Source: Nocardioides sp. zg-DK7169
GTDB taxonomy: Bacteria > Actinomycetota > Actinomycetes > Propionibacteriales > Nocardioidaceae
DNA: 64,000 nucleotides
Direction of reading: 5' to 3'
Assembly: GCF_013155365.1 (NCBI RefSeq)
Contig: NZ_JABJRA010000012.1
Span: 96,628-160,627, forward strand
Below the pieces are notes generated by a model that saw only the letters and a list, made by a program, of their open reading frames with translations, did no database searches and was not told where the DNA came from. Made by a program: the position numbers and the translations under genes. This document shows positions 17,455-27,206 of this stretch, in pieces; the first letter of the stretch is position 1; each line of letters begins with the position of its first letter.

Positions 17455-18483
17455 TCAGCGACGCGCGAGCAGGCGTGCGGCCTCGCTGGCCCAGTAGGTC
17501 AGCACCACGTCGGCGCCGGCCCGGCGGATCGAGAGCAGCGTCTCGAGGATCGCGGGCTCGCGGTCGATCCAGCCGTTCGCGGCGGCCGCCTCGACCATGG
17601 CGTACTCCCCCGAGATGTTGTACGCCGCGACCGGGACGTCGACCGCGTCGCGCACCTGGCGCAGCACGTCGAGGTAGGCCAGGGCCGGCTTCACCATCAC
17701 CAGGTCGGCGCCCTCGGCCACGTCCAGCAGCGCCTCACGCACGCCCTCGCGGGCGTTGGCCGGGTCCTGCTGGTAGGTGCGCCGGTCGCCCTCGAGGGCC
17801 GAGCCGACCGCCTCGCGGAACGGTCCGTAGAAGGCCGAGGCGTACTTCGCGGAGTAGGCGAGCACCGAGACGTCGGTGTGCCCGGCAGCGTCGAGGGCGG
17901 CGCGGATCACCGCGACCTGGCCGTCCATCATCCCGCTGGGCCCGACCATGTGGACGCCGGCGGCCGCCTGGGCGCGCGCCATCTCGGCGTACGCCTCGAG
18001 GGTGCGGTCGTTGTCGACGCGGCCGTCGGCGCTGAGCAGGCCGCAGTGGCCGTGGTCGGTGAACTCGTCGAGGCACAGGTCGCTCATCACGGTCAGCGCG
18101 TCGCCGACCTCGGCGACCACGTCGGCGATCGCGACGTTGAGGATCCCGTCGGGGTCCAGCGCGCCCGAGCCGGTCGCGTCGCGGCGCGCGGGCACGCCGA
18201 ACAGCATCACCCCGCCCAGGCCGAGCTCGGCGGCCTCGGCGACGGCGGCGCGCAGGGTGTCGCGGGTGTGCTGGACGACGCCGGGCATCGAGGAGATCGG
18301 CACCGGCTCCTCGATCCCCTCGCGCACGAAGACCGGCAGCACCAGCTGGCGTGCCTCCAGCGAGGTCTCGGCGACGGTGCGCCGCAGCGCCGCGGTGGTG
18401 CGCAGCCGCCGGGGCCGGATGACGGGAGGGGTGACGGGAGGGGTGACAGGGGCGGACGGCTGGCTCTGGGGGGCGTGCTCCAT
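17455..18483 (-). CDS. hemB: Porphobilinogen synthase
   Basis: Condenses two 5-aminolevulinate molecules to porphobilinogen; 342 residues. The two active-site lysines are Lys213 in [17 protein letters not shown] and Lys265 in [12 protein letters not shown] (the Schiff-base residue). The metal region is [14 protein letters not shown]. The first 25 residues are Pro/Ser/Val-rich (repeats of PPVTPPVI) and look like a linker rather than a folded part. ATG 18483 has AAGGA 8 nt upstream; an ATG at 18492 is in frame. A terminator at 18531-18568 separates it from the rex-hem operon, so it should be transcribed on its own. Confidence 0.95.
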   Translation of the reverse strand: MEHAPQSQPSAPVTPPVTPPVIRPRRLRTTAALRRTVAETSLEARQLVLPVFVREGIEEPVPISSMPGVVQHTRDTLRAAVAEAAELGLGGVMLFGVPARRDATGSGALDPDGILNVAIADVVAEVGDALTVMSDLCLDEFTDHGHCGLLSADGRVDNDRTLEAYAEMARAQAAAGVHMVGPSGMMDGQVAVIRAALDAAGHTDVSVLAYSAKYASAFYGPFREAVGSALEGDRRTYQQDPANAREGVREALLDVAEGADLVMVKPALAYLDVLRQVRDAVDVPVAAYNISGEYAMVEAAAANGWIDREPAILETLLSIRRAGADVVLTYWASEAARLLARR

Positions 18484-18530
18484 GCGCACCATCCTTGCGC
18501 GCGCCTGGATGACACCAGGCCGCGGACGCC

Positions 18531-18568
18531 CGAGACCCCGCAGGCGCCGGAGCGCGTGCGGGGTCTCG
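18531..18568. terminator. Hairpin terminator of the rex-hem operon
   Basis: CGAGACCCCGCA (18531-18542) pairs over 12 bp with TGCGGGGTCTCG (18557-18568), 14-nt loop, just behind the cobA/hemD stop and before hemB. Confidence 0.8.
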
Positions 18569-18590
18569 GGGATGCTGCGGGGTGCGCGTC

Positions 18591-20258
18591 CTACTCGGCA
18601 CGGACCTTGCGCGAGCGGGCCGAGGGCTTGCGGTCCGACGGCTTGGTGACCGGCTGACCGGCCTCGACCAGCGCCGTACGACGGGCGGCGCCGAAGTCGG
18701 CGAGCGCGTCGGCCAGCAGCTCGACGTCCGGGCGCGGGGCCAGCACGTCGACGCGCAGGCCGTGCTCCTCGGCGGTCTTCGCCGTGGCCGGGCCGATGAC
18801 CGCGATGATCGTCGAGGGGTGCGGCTTGCCGGCGATGCCGACCAGGTTGCGCACGGTCGAGGACGAGGTGAACACGACCGCGTCGAACTTGCCCGACTTG
18901 ATCGCGTCGCGGGTCGGCGCCGGCGGCGGGGTGGCCCGCACCGTGCGGTACGCCGTGACGTCGTCGCACTCCCAGCCCAGGTCGATCAGGCCGGCGACGA
19001 GGTTCTCGGTCGCGATGTCGGCGCGGGGCAGGAAGACCCGGTTGATCGGGTCCAGCACCTCGTCGTACTCGGGCCAGTCCTCCAGCAGCCCGGCCGCCGA
19101 CTGCTCGCCGGAGGGGATCAGGTCGGCACGCAGGCCCCAAGCCGCGATCGCCTGGGCGGTCTTGTCGCCCACCGCGGCGATCTTGAGCCCGGAGAAGGCA
19201 CGCGCGTCGAGGCCGTACTCCTCGAACTTCTCCCGCACCGCCTTGACGGCGTTGACGGAGGTGAAGGCGATCCACTCGTAGCGGCCCTCGACCAGGCCGC
19301 GCACGGCCTTGTCCATCTGCTGGGGGTTGCGGGGCGGCTCGACCGAGATGGTCGGGACCTCCTCGGGCACCGCGCCGTAGCCGCGCAGGCGGTTGGTGAG
19401 CGGGCCGGCCTGGTCCTTCGTGCGCGGGACGAGCACGCGCCACCCGAAGAGCGGCTTGGTCTCGAACCACGACAGCGTCTCGCGCAGGTCGACCACGTCG
19501 CCGACCACCGTGACGGCCGGCGGGGCCATCCGGGCGGCACGGGCGTCCTCGGCGATGCTCGCCAGGGTGGAGGTGACCGTCGCCTGGGTGGTGGTGGTGC
19601 CGACCCGGGTCATCGCGACCGGGGTGCTCGCCTTGCGGCCCGCGGCCACCAGCGCCTTGCTGATCTCGCCGATCTGGCCGACCGCCGAGAGCAGCACCAG
19701 GGTGCGGTTGTCGGCGTACTGGCTCCAGTCGATGGTGCCGTCGCAGGTCACCACGGCCACCTCGCGGTGGTCCTTGGTCGTCAGCGGGATGCCGGCGTAG
19801 GCCGGGACCGCGTTGACCGAGGAGATGCCGGGGACGATCTCGAAGCCGATGCCCGCCTTCACGCACGCCTGGGCCTCCTCGGGCCCCGAGGCATAGACGA
19901 ACGGGTCGCCGGTCATGAGCCGCAGCACGCGCAGGCCCTTCTTGGCGTGCTTGAGCACCACCTTGGCCCGCGCCGCGTGGGTCAGCGGCTGGCCGTCCTC
20001 ACCGAAGCCGCCGTCGACGATCTGCGGGCCCACCTGCTCGGTGGGCTGCTCCGCCTCGTCGGCCGCAGGCTCGGGCAGCCCGAGGACCACCCGGACCATC
20101 TCGGCGTGCTCGGGAGCCTCGGTGACGACCACGTCGGCCTGTCGAAGCAGCTCCACGGCACGGACGGTGAGCAGGTCCGGGTCTCCCGGCCCGCTCCCCA
20201 CGAAGGACACCCAGGCTCGGGTCGGCGCCTCGGACGTACTGGTCTTGCCTCGCGTCAT
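18591..20258 (-). CDS. hemD: Fused uroporphyrinogen-III methyltransferase/synthase
   Basis: A 555-residue two-domain enzyme. Residues about 15-265 form the SAM-dependent uroporphyrinogen III C-methyltransferase (CobA/SUMT): [18 protein letters not shown] at the start, [12 protein letters not shown] and [21 protein letters not shown] in the middle. Residues about 275-525 form uroporphyrinogen III synthase (HemD): [37 protein letters not shown]. The tail is basic ([17 protein letters not shown]). The fusion makes uroporphyrinogen III and can divert it towards precorrin-2, sirohaem and cobalamin. ATGA overlap with hemC. Confidence 0.95.
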   Translation of the reverse strand: MTRGKTSTSEAPTRAWVSFVGSGPGDPDLLTVRAVELLRQADVVVTEAPEHAEMVRVVLGLPEPAADEAEQPTEQVGPQIVDGGFGEDGQPLTHAARAKVVLKHAKKGLRVLRLMTGDPFVYASGPEEAQACVKAGIGFEIVPGISSVNAVPAYAGIPLTTKDHREVAVVTCDGTIDWSQYADNRTLVLLSAVGQIGEISKALVAAGRKASTPVAMTRVGTTTTQATVTSTLASIAEDARAARMAPPAVTVVGDVVDLRETLSWFETKPLFGWRVLVPRTKDQAGPLTNRLRGYGAVPEEVPTISVEPPRNPQQMDKAVRGLVEGRYEWIAFTSVNAVKAVREKFEEYGLDARAFSGLKIAAVGDKTAQAIAAWGLRADLIPSGEQSAAGLLEDWPEYDEVLDPINRVFLPRADIATENLVAGLIDLGWECDDVTAYRTVRATPPPAPTRDAIKSGKFDAVVFTSSSTVRNLVGIAGKPHPSTIIAVIGPATAKTAEEHGLRVDVLAPRPDVELLADALADFGAARRTALVEAGQPVTKPSDRKPSARSRKVRAE

Positions 20259-21244
20259 GCGTTTCGCACCTTGTCTGACTCTCGGACTGCTTCGTCTTCT
20301 GTCTGCGCCGCAGCGAGCTCACCGGCCCCGTCTGCAAGCATTTCGTTGCCCAACCGGGTCCCGACACCCGTGGCATCCTCGGGCGCTCCCGTCGCGGACC
20401 TCCGCACCGCGAGCGCGCCATCTGGTGAGAGCGCGACCGCGCGCACCCAGAGCTCGTCCCCGTCCTCGCCCTCGACCACCTCGGCGAGGGTGCCGATCGG
20501 TGCCGAGCAGCCGCCCTCCAAGGTGGCCAGGACCGCGCGCTCGGCGTCCACGGCCGCACGGGTGTGCGGGTCCTGGACCGCGGCGAGCTCGGCGGCCAGC
20601 GGGTCGTCGCTGCGGCACTCGATGCCCAGCGCGCCCTGGCCGGGGGCCGGGAGCAGCTGGAGCGGGTCGAGCACCTCGGTGATCGCCTCGAGCCGGCCGA
20701 TCCGCGCCAGCCCGGCACGGGCCAGCAGGATCGCGTCGTACTCGCCCTCGCGCAGCTTGCGCAGCCGGGTGTCGATGTTGCCACGGATGCCCGCGATCTC
20801 CAGGCCGAGGCCGAGGGCGTGCAGCTGGGCCGCACGCCGCGGCGAGCCGGTGCCGACGCGCGACCCGGCGGGGAGCTCGGCGAGGGTCAGCCCGTCGCGG
20901 GCCACCACCACGTCGCGCGGGTCCTCGCGGGTCGGGACCGCGGCGAGCACGATGCCCTCGGTCGGATAGGTGGGCAGGTCCTTGAGCGAGTGGACGGCGA
21001 CGTCGACGTCACCGCGCAGCAGCGCGTCGCGCAGCTCGGCCACGAACACGCCGGTGCCGCCGTACGACGCGAGCGGGGTGCCCGACGCCTGGGTCCGGTC
21101 GCCGTCGGTGCTGATCTCCACGAGCACGACCTCGCGGCCGAGGCGCTCGCGGATGAGGTCCGCGGCCCAGCCGGCCTGGGTGGTGGCCAGCAGGGAGGCG
21201 CGGGTGCCGACCCGGATCGGGCCGGTGGTCTGGGGAGTGGTCAC
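20255..21244 (-). CDS. hemC: Porphobilinogen deaminase (hydroxymethylbilane synthase)
   Basis: Polymerises four porphobilinogens to hydroxymethylbilane; 329 residues. The dipyrromethane cofactor cysteine is Cys246 in TLEGGCSAPIG. RVGTRASLLATTQAG (start), HSLKDLPT (catalytic Asp region, residue 89) and GTGSPRRAAQL are family signatures. The C terminus extends about 15 residues with an acidic tail. GTG start overlaps the hemA stop and the stop overlaps the hemD start, so the operon is fully coupled. Confidence 0.96.
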   Translation of the reverse strand: MTTPQTTGPIRVGTRASLLATTQAGWAADLIRERLGREVVLVEISTDGDRTQASGTPLASYGGTGVFVAELRDALLRGDVDVAVHSLKDLPTYPTEGIVLAAVPTREDPRDVVVARDGLTLAELPAGSRVGTGSPRRAAQLHALGLGLEIAGIRGNIDTRLRKLREGEYDAILLARAGLARIGRLEAITEVLDPLQLLPAPGQGALGIECRSDDPLAAELAAVQDPHTRAAVDAERAVLATLEGGCSAPIGTLAEVVEGEDGDELWVRAVALSPDGALAVRRSATGAPEDATGVGTRLGNEMLADGAGELAAAQTEDEAVRESDKVRNA

Positions 21245-22527
21245 TGGAGCCCCTCCGGTCGGGTCACGGCGGTCACGGTCGAGGGGTCGAGCGCGAACAG
21301 CTCGGCGAGGGCCTCGGTGTAGGACACGACGTCGCTGGTGTTCGCCAGCTCCTTCACCCGCACGGTCGGCTCGTGCAGCAGCTTGTCGGCGACCCGGCGC
21401 ACGGTGTGCAGCACCTCGGCGCGGGTGGCGTCGTCGAGCTCGGGGAGCCGGTTGACCAGGCGCTCCATCTCGGTCTCGACCACCTGGGTCGCCATCGAGC
21501 GCAGCGCGACGACGGTGGGGGTGACGCTGGCCTGGCGGCGCGCGGCGAGGAACGCCGCGACCTCCTGGGTGATGATCCGGCGGACCTCCTCGATCTCGCG
21601 GCCGGCCGGGCTGAGGTGCAGCGCGGCGGCCAGGTCGGCGAGACCGACGAGGGTGGCCCCGGGGACCTCGCGGACCTCCGGGTCGATGTCGTGGGGCAGC
21701 GCCAGGTCCACCAGCACGGCCTCGCGGCCGCCGGCGAGCGCCTCGCGGACCATCGGCTCGGTGATCAGGGCGCCGCGGGCCCCGGCGCAGGTCAGGACGA
21801 CGTCGGCGTGGGCGAGCTCGGCGCCGAGGTCGGCGAGCGGGACCGGGCGGCCGCCGTACTCGCGGGCGAGGCGCTCGGCGCGCTCGGCGGTGCGGTTGGC
21901 GATCACCACGTCGCTCGCGCCGCGGCGGGTGACGGTGGCGGTGGCCAGGCCGGCCATCGCGCCGGCGCCGACGACGAGCACGCGGCGACCGGCGAGGTCC
22001 TCGCAGCCGACCCGGTCCAGGGCGGCGGAGACCAGCGACGGGGCGACGGTGTCCACCCCGGTCTCGGTGCGGGCCCGCTTGCCGACGCGCAGCGCCTGCT
22101 GGAAGAGCACGTTGAGGGTGGAGCCGACGGTGCCGAGCTCCTGGCCCAGGCGCAGCGCGCTGCGGGTCTGGCCGAGGATCTGGCCCTCGCCGACGGCCAT
22201 CGAGTCCAGCCCGGCCGCGACCTGGAACAGGTGCGAGACCGCGGCGTCGTCGTAGCGGACGTAGAGGTGCGGGAGGAACAGCTCCGGGTCGCCGCCGGCG
22301 CGCTCGACCAGGTGCGCCGAGAGCTCCTCGACCGAGCCGTGGAAGCGCTCGACCTCGGCGTAGATCTCCAGGCGGTTGCAGGTCGCGATCGCCGTGGCCT
22401 CGCTGACGTGCTCGCTGGTGCTGACGTCGGTGATCAGCTTCTGCAGGCTCTCGGCGTCGACGGCCAGGCGCTCGAGGAGCGCCACGGGTGCGGTGTTGTG
22501 GGAGATGCCCACCACCAGGACGCTCAT
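21241..22527 (-). CDS. hemA: Glutamyl-tRNA reductase
   Basis: NADPH-dependent reduction of glutamyl-tRNA(Glu) to glutamate-1-semialdehyde, the regulated entry step of C5-pathway tetrapyrrole synthesis; 428 residues. The catalytic cysteine is Cys50 in AIATCNRLEIY. GEGQILGQTRSAL near 115 and the NADPH fold VLVVGAGAMAGLA near 180 follow, and the C-terminal helix is the dimerisation domain. ATG 22527 overlaps the rex stop (ATGA), placing haem entry under Rex promoter control. HemL, its partner enzyme, is encoded 6 kb away. Confidence 0.96.
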   Translation of the reverse strand: MSVLVVGISHNTAPVALLERLAVDAESLQKLITDVSTSEHVSEATAIATCNRLEIYAEVERFHGSVEELSAHLVERAGGDPELFLPHLYVRYDDAAVSHLFQVAAGLDSMAVGEGQILGQTRSALRLGQELGTVGSTLNVLFQQALRVGKRARTETGVDTVAPSLVSAALDRVGCEDLAGRRVLVVGAGAMAGLATATVTRRGASDVVIANRTAERAERLAREYGGRPVPLADLGAELAHADVVLTCAGARGALITEPMVREALAGGREAVLVDLALPHDIDPEVREVPGATLVGLADLAAALHLSPAGREIEEVRRIITQEVAAFLAARRQASVTPTVVALRSMATQVVETEMERLVNRLPELDDATRAEVLHTVRRVADKLLHEPTVRVKELANTSDVVSYTEALAELFALDPSTVTAVTRPEGLQ

Positions 22528-23213
22528 GCGGTCTCCTCCTCTGCAGCGACGCCCGCCTCGCCCTGGGCCTTGCGCTGCTCGTGGTAGGCGAGGATCTGCA
22601 GCTCGATGGACAGGTCGACCTTGCGGACGTCGACCCCGTGGGGCACCGCGAGCACGGACGGCGCGAAGTTCAAGATGCTGGTGATGCCGGCGTCGACCAT
22701 CCGGTCGGCGACCGACTGCGCGGCGACCGCCGGGGTCGCGATGACACCGATCGACACGCGGCGCTCGAGCACGATCTGCTCGAGGTCGTCGAAGGGGCGT
22801 ACGGCGACGCCGGCCACCAGCTCGCCGTGGCGCGCCGGGTCGGCGTCGAGCAGGGCCACGACCTGGAAGCCGCGGCTGCGCACGCCGGAGTAGTTGGCCA
22901 GCGCCTGGCCGAGGTTGCCGATGCCGACGATGACGACCGGCCAGTCCTGGGTCAGCCCGATCTCCCGCGCGATCTGGTAGCGCAGGTACTCCACGTCGTA
23001 CCCGACCCCGCGGGTGCCGTAGCTGCCGAGGTAGGACAGGTCCTTGCGCAGCTTGGCGCTGTTCACGCCCGCCGCGGCCGCCAGGTCCTCGCTCGAGCAC
23101 GTGGTGGTGCCGCCCTCGACGAGGGTCGACAGTGCCCGGAGGTAGATGGGGAGCCGAGCGATCGTGGCCTCCGGGATGTCCCGGGGGCTCTCGCTGGGTG
23201 CTCGTGGGGTCAC
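22524..23213 (-). CDS. rex: Redox-sensing transcriptional repressor Rex
   Basis: A dimeric NADH/NAD+-ratio sensor that represses respiratory genes when NADH is low. The protein has 229 residues from GTG 23213. The winged helix is at about residues 10-75 (IYLRALSTLVEGG, VNSAKLRKDLSYLGSYGTRGVGY). The Rossmann NADH domain contains VVIVGIGNLGQALANY. ATG 23243 is an alternative in-frame start adding 10 residues. First gene of rex-hemA-hemC-hemD, and likely autoregulated through the operator at 23308-23325. The same order is known in Streptomyces. Confidence 0.94.
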   Translation of the reverse strand: MTPRAPSESPRDIPEATIARLPIYLRALSTLVEGGTTTCSSEDLAAAAGVNSAKLRKDLSYLGSYGTRGVGYDVEYLRYQIAREIGLTQDWPVVIVGIGNLGQALANYSGVRSRGFQVVALLDADPARHGELVAGVAVRPFDDLEQIVLERRVSIGVIATPAVAAQSVADRMVDAGITSILNFAPSVLAVPHGVDVRKVDLSIELQILAYHEQRKAQGEAGVAAEEETA

Positions 23214-23296
23214 GACTTCTTCTCTCCATGCCACTGCGGGCAAGCGCGCCGTGGCGCAGGGCCGGCCCGGCCCGGGGTTCGTCCGACGGCTCCGTC

Positions 23297-23325
23297 ACTG
23301 TAGGAGTTTGTGAACGTGAGAACAA
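23297..23325 (-). promoter_or_regulatory. rex-hem promoter with Rex operator
   Basis: Minus strand: -35 TTGTTC (23325-23320), 17-nt spacer, -10 TACAGT (23302-23297). An 18-mer TTGTTCTCACGTTCACAA (23325-23308) matches the Streptomyces Rex operator form TTGTGAACGCGTTCACAA (from memory) at 14 of 18 positions, with one intact half-site (GTTCACAA). It covers the -35 and most of the spacer, a position where Rex binding would block polymerase. Confidence 0.7.
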
Positions 23326-23492
23326 ACTGCGGTCGCCCGGATCCCGAGGCGTGGGCTACCACATGTGACGTCAGCCACGTGCAGCGGGGTCCCCTCGGTC
23401 GCCCAGGCCCCGACGGGGCAGGTCGCGAGCGCGTCGTACGCCGTGGCGGGCGGTGACCGACGACTCAGGCGGACCTGGGTCGGCCCGGCCGC

Positions 23493-23738
23493 TCAGCCGG
23501 TGAGCGCGCGGCGCAGACGGTCGGGGTCGACGCGCCAGAAGTCGTGCTGGCGACCGTCGACGAAGGTCACCGGGATCTCCTCGCCGAACCGCTCGGCGAG
23601 CGCGGGGTCGTCGAGGATCGAGACCTCCTCGAACTCCTCGCCCAGCTCGGCGCAGACCGCCGCGACGATCGCGCGGGCGTCCTCGCACAGGTGGCAGCCG
23701 GGCTTGCCGTAGAGGGTCACACGGGGCGTCTTGGCCAT
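23493..23738 (-). CDS. Glutaredoxin-like thiol protein
   Basis: An 81-residue thioredoxin-fold protein. The CXXC site is Cys15-Cys18 in YGKPGCHLCEDA, with the cis-proline in EIPVTFVDGR. It fits the glutaredoxin-like/DUF836 family. Its role is probably thiol-disulfide exchange in the cytosol, partner unknown. It lies 4 nt behind the acyl-CoA ligase gene on the same strand and is probably co-transcribed with it. Between it and rex there are about 280 nt that hold the rex promoter and nothing else I can support. Confidence 0.85.
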   Translation of the reverse strand: MAKTPRVTLYGKPGCHLCEDARAIVAAVCAELGEEFEEVSILDDPALAERFGEEIPVTFVDGRQHDFWRVDPDRLRRALTG

Positions 23739-23742
23739 GTCC

Positions 23743-25350
23743 CTATTCCAGCAGGCCGAGCACGCGGCGTCGTTCCTGGCCCCGCAGCCGACCCTTCTGC
23801 ACCTTGCCGGTCACGGTGCGCGGGAGCTCCTCGACCACCTCGATGCGGCTGGGCTGCTTGAAGCGCGCCAGCCGCTGCGCGCAGCGGGCCCGCACCGCGG
23901 CCTCGACCTCGCCGGGGTCTCGGCCCGGCGCCACGACGTACGCCACGACGGCCTCGCCGGTGAGCTCGTCGGGGGCACCGACCACGGCCGCCTCGGTGAC
24001 CCCGTCGAGGCCGGCGAGGACCTCCTCGACCTCGACCGGGTAGACGTTGAACCCCGAGACGATCACCAGGTCCTCGACCCGGTCGACGAGCGAGAGATCC
24101 CCGGCGGCGTCGATCAGGCCGACGTCTCCGGTGGCCCACCAGCCGTCCGACCCGGGCCCCTCGCTGCCGTCGGGCCAGTAGCCGCTGAACAGGTTGGCGC
24201 CGCGCACCTGGATCTCGCCGGGGTCCTCCCCCGTCGCCTCCCGGCCGGCCTCGTCGACCAGGCGCACCTCGACGCCCGGGAGGGCGGCGCCGACCGAGCC
24301 GGCCGGCGCGGACGCGCTGACGAGGGTGCTGGTGACGACCGGGGCGGCCTCGGTCAGCCCGTAGCCCTGGTGCACGGGCACGCCGGTGCGCGCCGTGAAG
24401 TCCTCGACGACCTCGGCCGGCAGCGGCGCCGAGCCGGAGAGCACCAGCCGGACCGGGCGCAGGTGGTCGGCGAGCTGCTCCTCGCCGCGCCAGTGCGCGA
24501 ACGCCGCCGGCGCCAGCGGGAGCACGCTCACCGCCTCGTCGTCGACCACCTCGAGCACGCCCTCGGGGTCGAAGCGGTCCAGCAGGACCAGCTTGGCGCG
24601 GTGGCGCAGCACGCCGCCCAGCACCGCGTTGAGGCCGTAGACGTGGAAGAGCGGGAGCACGCCGAGCACGACGTCGTCGCCGTGGATCATCGGCGGCTGG
24701 ACGCGGGCCACCTGCTCGATGTTGGCCAGCAGCGCGCGGTGGGTGAGCATCGCCGCCCGCGGGCGCCCGGAGGCGCCGCTGGTCCACAGCAGGCAGGCGA
24801 GCTTCTCGGGGTCCGGCAGCGGCGGCACCGCGCGGCCGGGCTCCGCACGCAGCCGCTCCCAGGGGAGCTCGCCGGGCCCGGGCTCGGCCCCGACCAGGAC
24901 CACCCGGGGGGCGACCGGCACGTCGACGTCGGCCAGGGCGGCGCGCACCGCGGTGACGCTGTCGGGGTCGCACACCACCAGGCGGGCCCCGGACTCGGAG
25001 ACGAAGCGGGCCAGCTCGGCGGGGGTCGACCCCGGGTTCACCGGCACGGCGACCGCCTGGGCGCGCAGCACGCCGAGGTAGCCCGTGACCATCTCGATGC
25101 TGTTGCCCATCGCGAGGACCACCCGGAGCCCCGCGACCACGCCGAGGGAGCCCAGCCCGGTGGCGACCCGCGCGACCTCGTCGGCCAGCTCGGACCAGGT
25201 GACGCTGCGCCCGCTCGCCTCGACCAGCGCCAGCTTGTCGGGGCTCTCGGCCGCGGCGGTGAGGACCAGGTCGGAGAGGTCGCGGACCTCCGGCCCGTCG
25301 GCGTCGTCCGCCGTCCCGACCGCGTCCCGTGCGGTGTCGGAGGAGGACAT
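23743..25350 (-). CDS. AMP-dependent synthetase/ligase (fatty acyl-CoA ligase-like)
   Basis: A 535-residue adenylate-forming enzyme that should activate a carboxylic acid, probably a fatty acid, as acyl-AMP then acyl-CoA. The P-loop region reads LLWTSGASGRPRAAMLTH, slightly atypical because TSGTTGxPKG is usual: Ala replaces the second Thr, and Arg replaces the Lys. A5 is QGYGLTEAAPV, A7/A8 are WWATGDVGLID and VDRVEDLVIVSGFNVYPVEVE, and the catalytic lysine is in RTVTGKVQKGRL. The substrate cannot be read from sequence. Confidence 0.87.
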   Translation of the reverse strand: MSSSDTARDAVGTADDADGPEVRDLSDLVLTAAAESPDKLALVEASGRSVTWSELADEVARVATGLGSLGVVAGLRVVLAMGNSIEMVTGYLGVLRAQAVAVPVNPGSTPAELARFVSESGARLVVCDPDSVTAVRAALADVDVPVAPRVVLVGAEPGPGELPWERLRAEPGRAVPPLPDPEKLACLLWTSGASGRPRAAMLTHRALLANIEQVARVQPPMIHGDDVVLGVLPLFHVYGLNAVLGGVLRHRAKLVLLDRFDPEGVLEVVDDEAVSVLPLAPAAFAHWRGEEQLADHLRPVRLVLSGSAPLPAEVVEDFTARTGVPVHQGYGLTEAAPVVTSTLVSASAPAGSVGAALPGVEVRLVDEAGREATGEDPGEIQVRGANLFSGYWPDGSEGPGSDGWWATGDVGLIDAAGDLSLVDRVEDLVIVSGFNVYPVEVEEVLAGLDGVTEAAVVGAPDELTGEAVVAYVVAPGRDPGEVEAAVRARCAQRLARFKQPSRIEVVEELPRTVTGKVQKGRLRGQERRRVLGLLE

Positions 25351-25417
25351 GCGCGGGATACTTCCACACCTCCTCGCGCCTGTCCCCTGGTGACGTGGAT
25401 CGCACTACATTGGGCAC

Positions 25418-26299
25418 GTGACCCCGCATGCTCCCCGGCGCACCCTGCCCGACCTCCGGCAGCGCTCCCGTCTGGCCGGCGAGGCCGCCGCGGCCATCGC
25501 CGAGGTCGAGACCGCCCTGCACGTCCGTGCCGACCCCCGCGCGGCGGCGTTCTTCGACGTCGACAACACCGTGATGCAGGGGGCCAGCATCTTCCACCTC
25601 GCTCGCGGCCTGCACCGCCGCGACTTCTTCACCACCCGCGAGATCGCCGGCGCCGCGTGGAAGCAGCTCTACTTCCGCGTCGTGGGGGTCGAGGACCCCG
25701 CCCACGTCGCCGAGGCCCGCTCCTCGGCGCTCTCCTTCATCGCCGGCCACACCGTCGCCGAGCTCGAGGAGCTCACCGAGGCGATCTTCGACGAGGCGAT
25801 GGCGCACCGGATCTGGCCCGGCACCCGTGCCCTCGCGCAGCTCCACCTCGACCGCGGGCAGCGGGTCTGGCTGGTGACCGCGGCACCGATCGAGATCGCC
25901 CAGATCATCGCCCGGCGCCTCGGGCTGACCGGCGCGATGGGCACCGTGGCCGAGCACGAGGACGGCGTGTACACCGGCCGGCTGGTCGGCGACATGCTGC
26001 ACGGCCCCGCCAAGGCCGAGGCGGTCCGCGCCCTCGCCGAGCGCGAGGGCCTCGACCTGGCCGCGTGCTCGGCGTACTCCGACTCGGCCAACGACCTGCC
26101 GATGCTCTCGCTGGTCGGGGACCCGTGCGCCATCAATCCCGACGCCCGGCTGCGGGCCCACGCCCGGGCCAACGGCTGGCGGGTCCGCGACTACCGCACC
26201 GGACGCAAGGCGGCCCGTGCGGGCGCGGTCGTGGGCGCCGTCGCCGGCGCGGCCACCGGCACCGTCGCGGCCGGGGTCGCACTGCGCCGGCGCCGCTGA
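25418..26299 (+). CDS. HAD-IB family phosphatase
   Basis: A 293-residue haloacid dehalogenase-like phosphatase of the IB (SerB-like) subfamily. Motif I is FFDVDNTVMQG (nucleophile Asp about residue 48). Motif II is WLVTAAP and motif IV is YSDSANDLPMLSLVG. The C terminus is an alanine/glycine-rich hydrophobic segment (GAVVGAVAGAATGTVAAGVAL) that ends in RRRR, possibly a membrane anchor. Related proteins act on serine phosphate or lysophospholipids; the substrate here is unknown. GTG 25418 has TACATT (25406-25411) 6 nt upstream. Confidence 0.87.
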   Translation: MTPHAPRRTLPDLRQRSRLAGEAAAAIAEVETALHVRADPRAAAFFDVDNTVMQGASIFHLARGLHRRDFFTTREIAGAAWKQLYFRVVGVEDPAHVAEARSSALSFIAGHTVAELEELTEAIFDEAMAHRIWPGTRALAQLHLDRGQRVWLVTAAPIEIAQIIARRLGLTGAMGTVAEHEDGVYTGRLVGDMLHGPAKAEAVRALAEREGLDLAACSAYSDSANDLPMLSLVGDPCAINPDARLRAHARANGWRVRDYRTGRKAARAGAVVGAVAGAATGTVAAGVALRRRR

Positions 26300-26402
26300 C
26301 GCCGGAGCCCTCCCGGGCCAGGTCGTCGCGCAGCGGTTCCGCCCGGGGTGTGTCGGCGGTAACATCCCCAGCGCTCCGGCTGGAGCACCTGGGAGGGGAC
26401 TC

Positions 26403-27206
26403 ATGTCACGGGACGGGGAGCTGACCGAGCACGGGCTGGACCGCCTGCGCCGGGCCCTTCTCGACGTCCTGGCCGTGCCCGCGCCGGTGCCGGCGGGTGC
26501 CGTGGCCGCGAGCGGGTGGCTGCTCGCCGGCGCCGACGAGTCCTCCACGCGCACCACCCCGGCGTCGCGGCCCGGCGACGCGTACGCCGCACCCGGTCCC
26601 GACGCCGGCCCCGAGGACGACTCCGCGCTGGCGGCGTCCTCGGAGGAGTCCGCCAGCGAGCGGCAGCGCCTGATCGCGCTCGTCGAGCTGGCCCGCACCG
26701 GCGACGCCGACGCGTTCGGGCTGCTCTACGACCACTACCACCTGGCGGTCTACCGCTTCCTCTTCTACCGCACCCGGTCGAGCACGCTGGCCGAGGACCT
26801 GACCTCGGAGACCTTCTTCCGCGCGCTGCGGAGCATGAAGGGCTTCCGCTGGCAGGGCAAGGACTTCGGCGCCTGGCTGATGACGATCGCCCGCAACCTC
26901 GCCACCGACCACTTCAAGGCCGGCCGCACCCGCCTCGAGCAGACCACCGAGGACATGGGCCGGCACGACGACGCCACCGAGAGCCCCGAGGAGGCGGTGC
27001 TCGCGAGCCTGACCAACGAGATGCTCCTCGAGGCGCTCACCAAGCTCCCCGACGAGCAGCGCGACTGCCTGGTGATGCGCTTCCTGCAGGGCATGAGCAT
27101 CGCCGAGACGGCGCAGGTGCTGGGCCGCAGCGACGGCGCGGTCAAGCAGCTGCAGCTGCGCGGCGTGCGCAACCTCGCCAAGCTGATGCCGGAGGGGATC
27201 CGATGA
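26403..27206 (+). CDS. ECF sigma factor, BldN-like
   Basis: A 267-residue RNA polymerase sigma factor. Region 2 spans about residues 80-165 (FGLLYDHYHLAVYRFLFYRTR, AEDLTSETFFRALR, WQGKDFGAWLMTIARNLATDHFK) and region 4 about 200-262 (LPDEQRDCLVMRFLQGMS, AQVLGRSDGAVKQLQLRGVRNL). Unlike most ECF factors it has an 80-residue Ala/Pro/Asp-rich N-terminal extension beginning DGELTEHGLDRLRRALLDVL. The extension, the GAWLMTIARNL segment and the downstream DUF5667-like gene recall Streptomyces BldN, which is made as a pro-protein. ATG 26403 is preceded by GGGAGGGGA. Its stop overlaps an ATG (ATGA). Confidence 0.88.
   Translation: MSRDGELTEHGLDRLRRALLDVLAVPAPVPAGAVAASGWLLAGADESSTRTTPASRPGDAYAAPGPDAGPEDDSALAASSEESASERQRLIALVELARTGDADAFGLLYDHYHLAVYRFLFYRTRSSTLAEDLTSETFFRALRSMKGFRWQGKDFGAWLMTIARNLATDHFKAGRTRLEQTTEDMGRHDDATESPEEAVLASLTNEMLLEALTKLPDEQRDCLVMRFLQGMSIAETAQVLGRSDGAVKQLQLRGVRNLAKLMPEGIR

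Noticed and set aside
23365..23712. 115-codon plus-strand ORF opposite the glutaredoxin gene
   Set aside because: It overlaps the CXXC protein on the other strand and has no promoter, ribosome binding site or recognisable domain.
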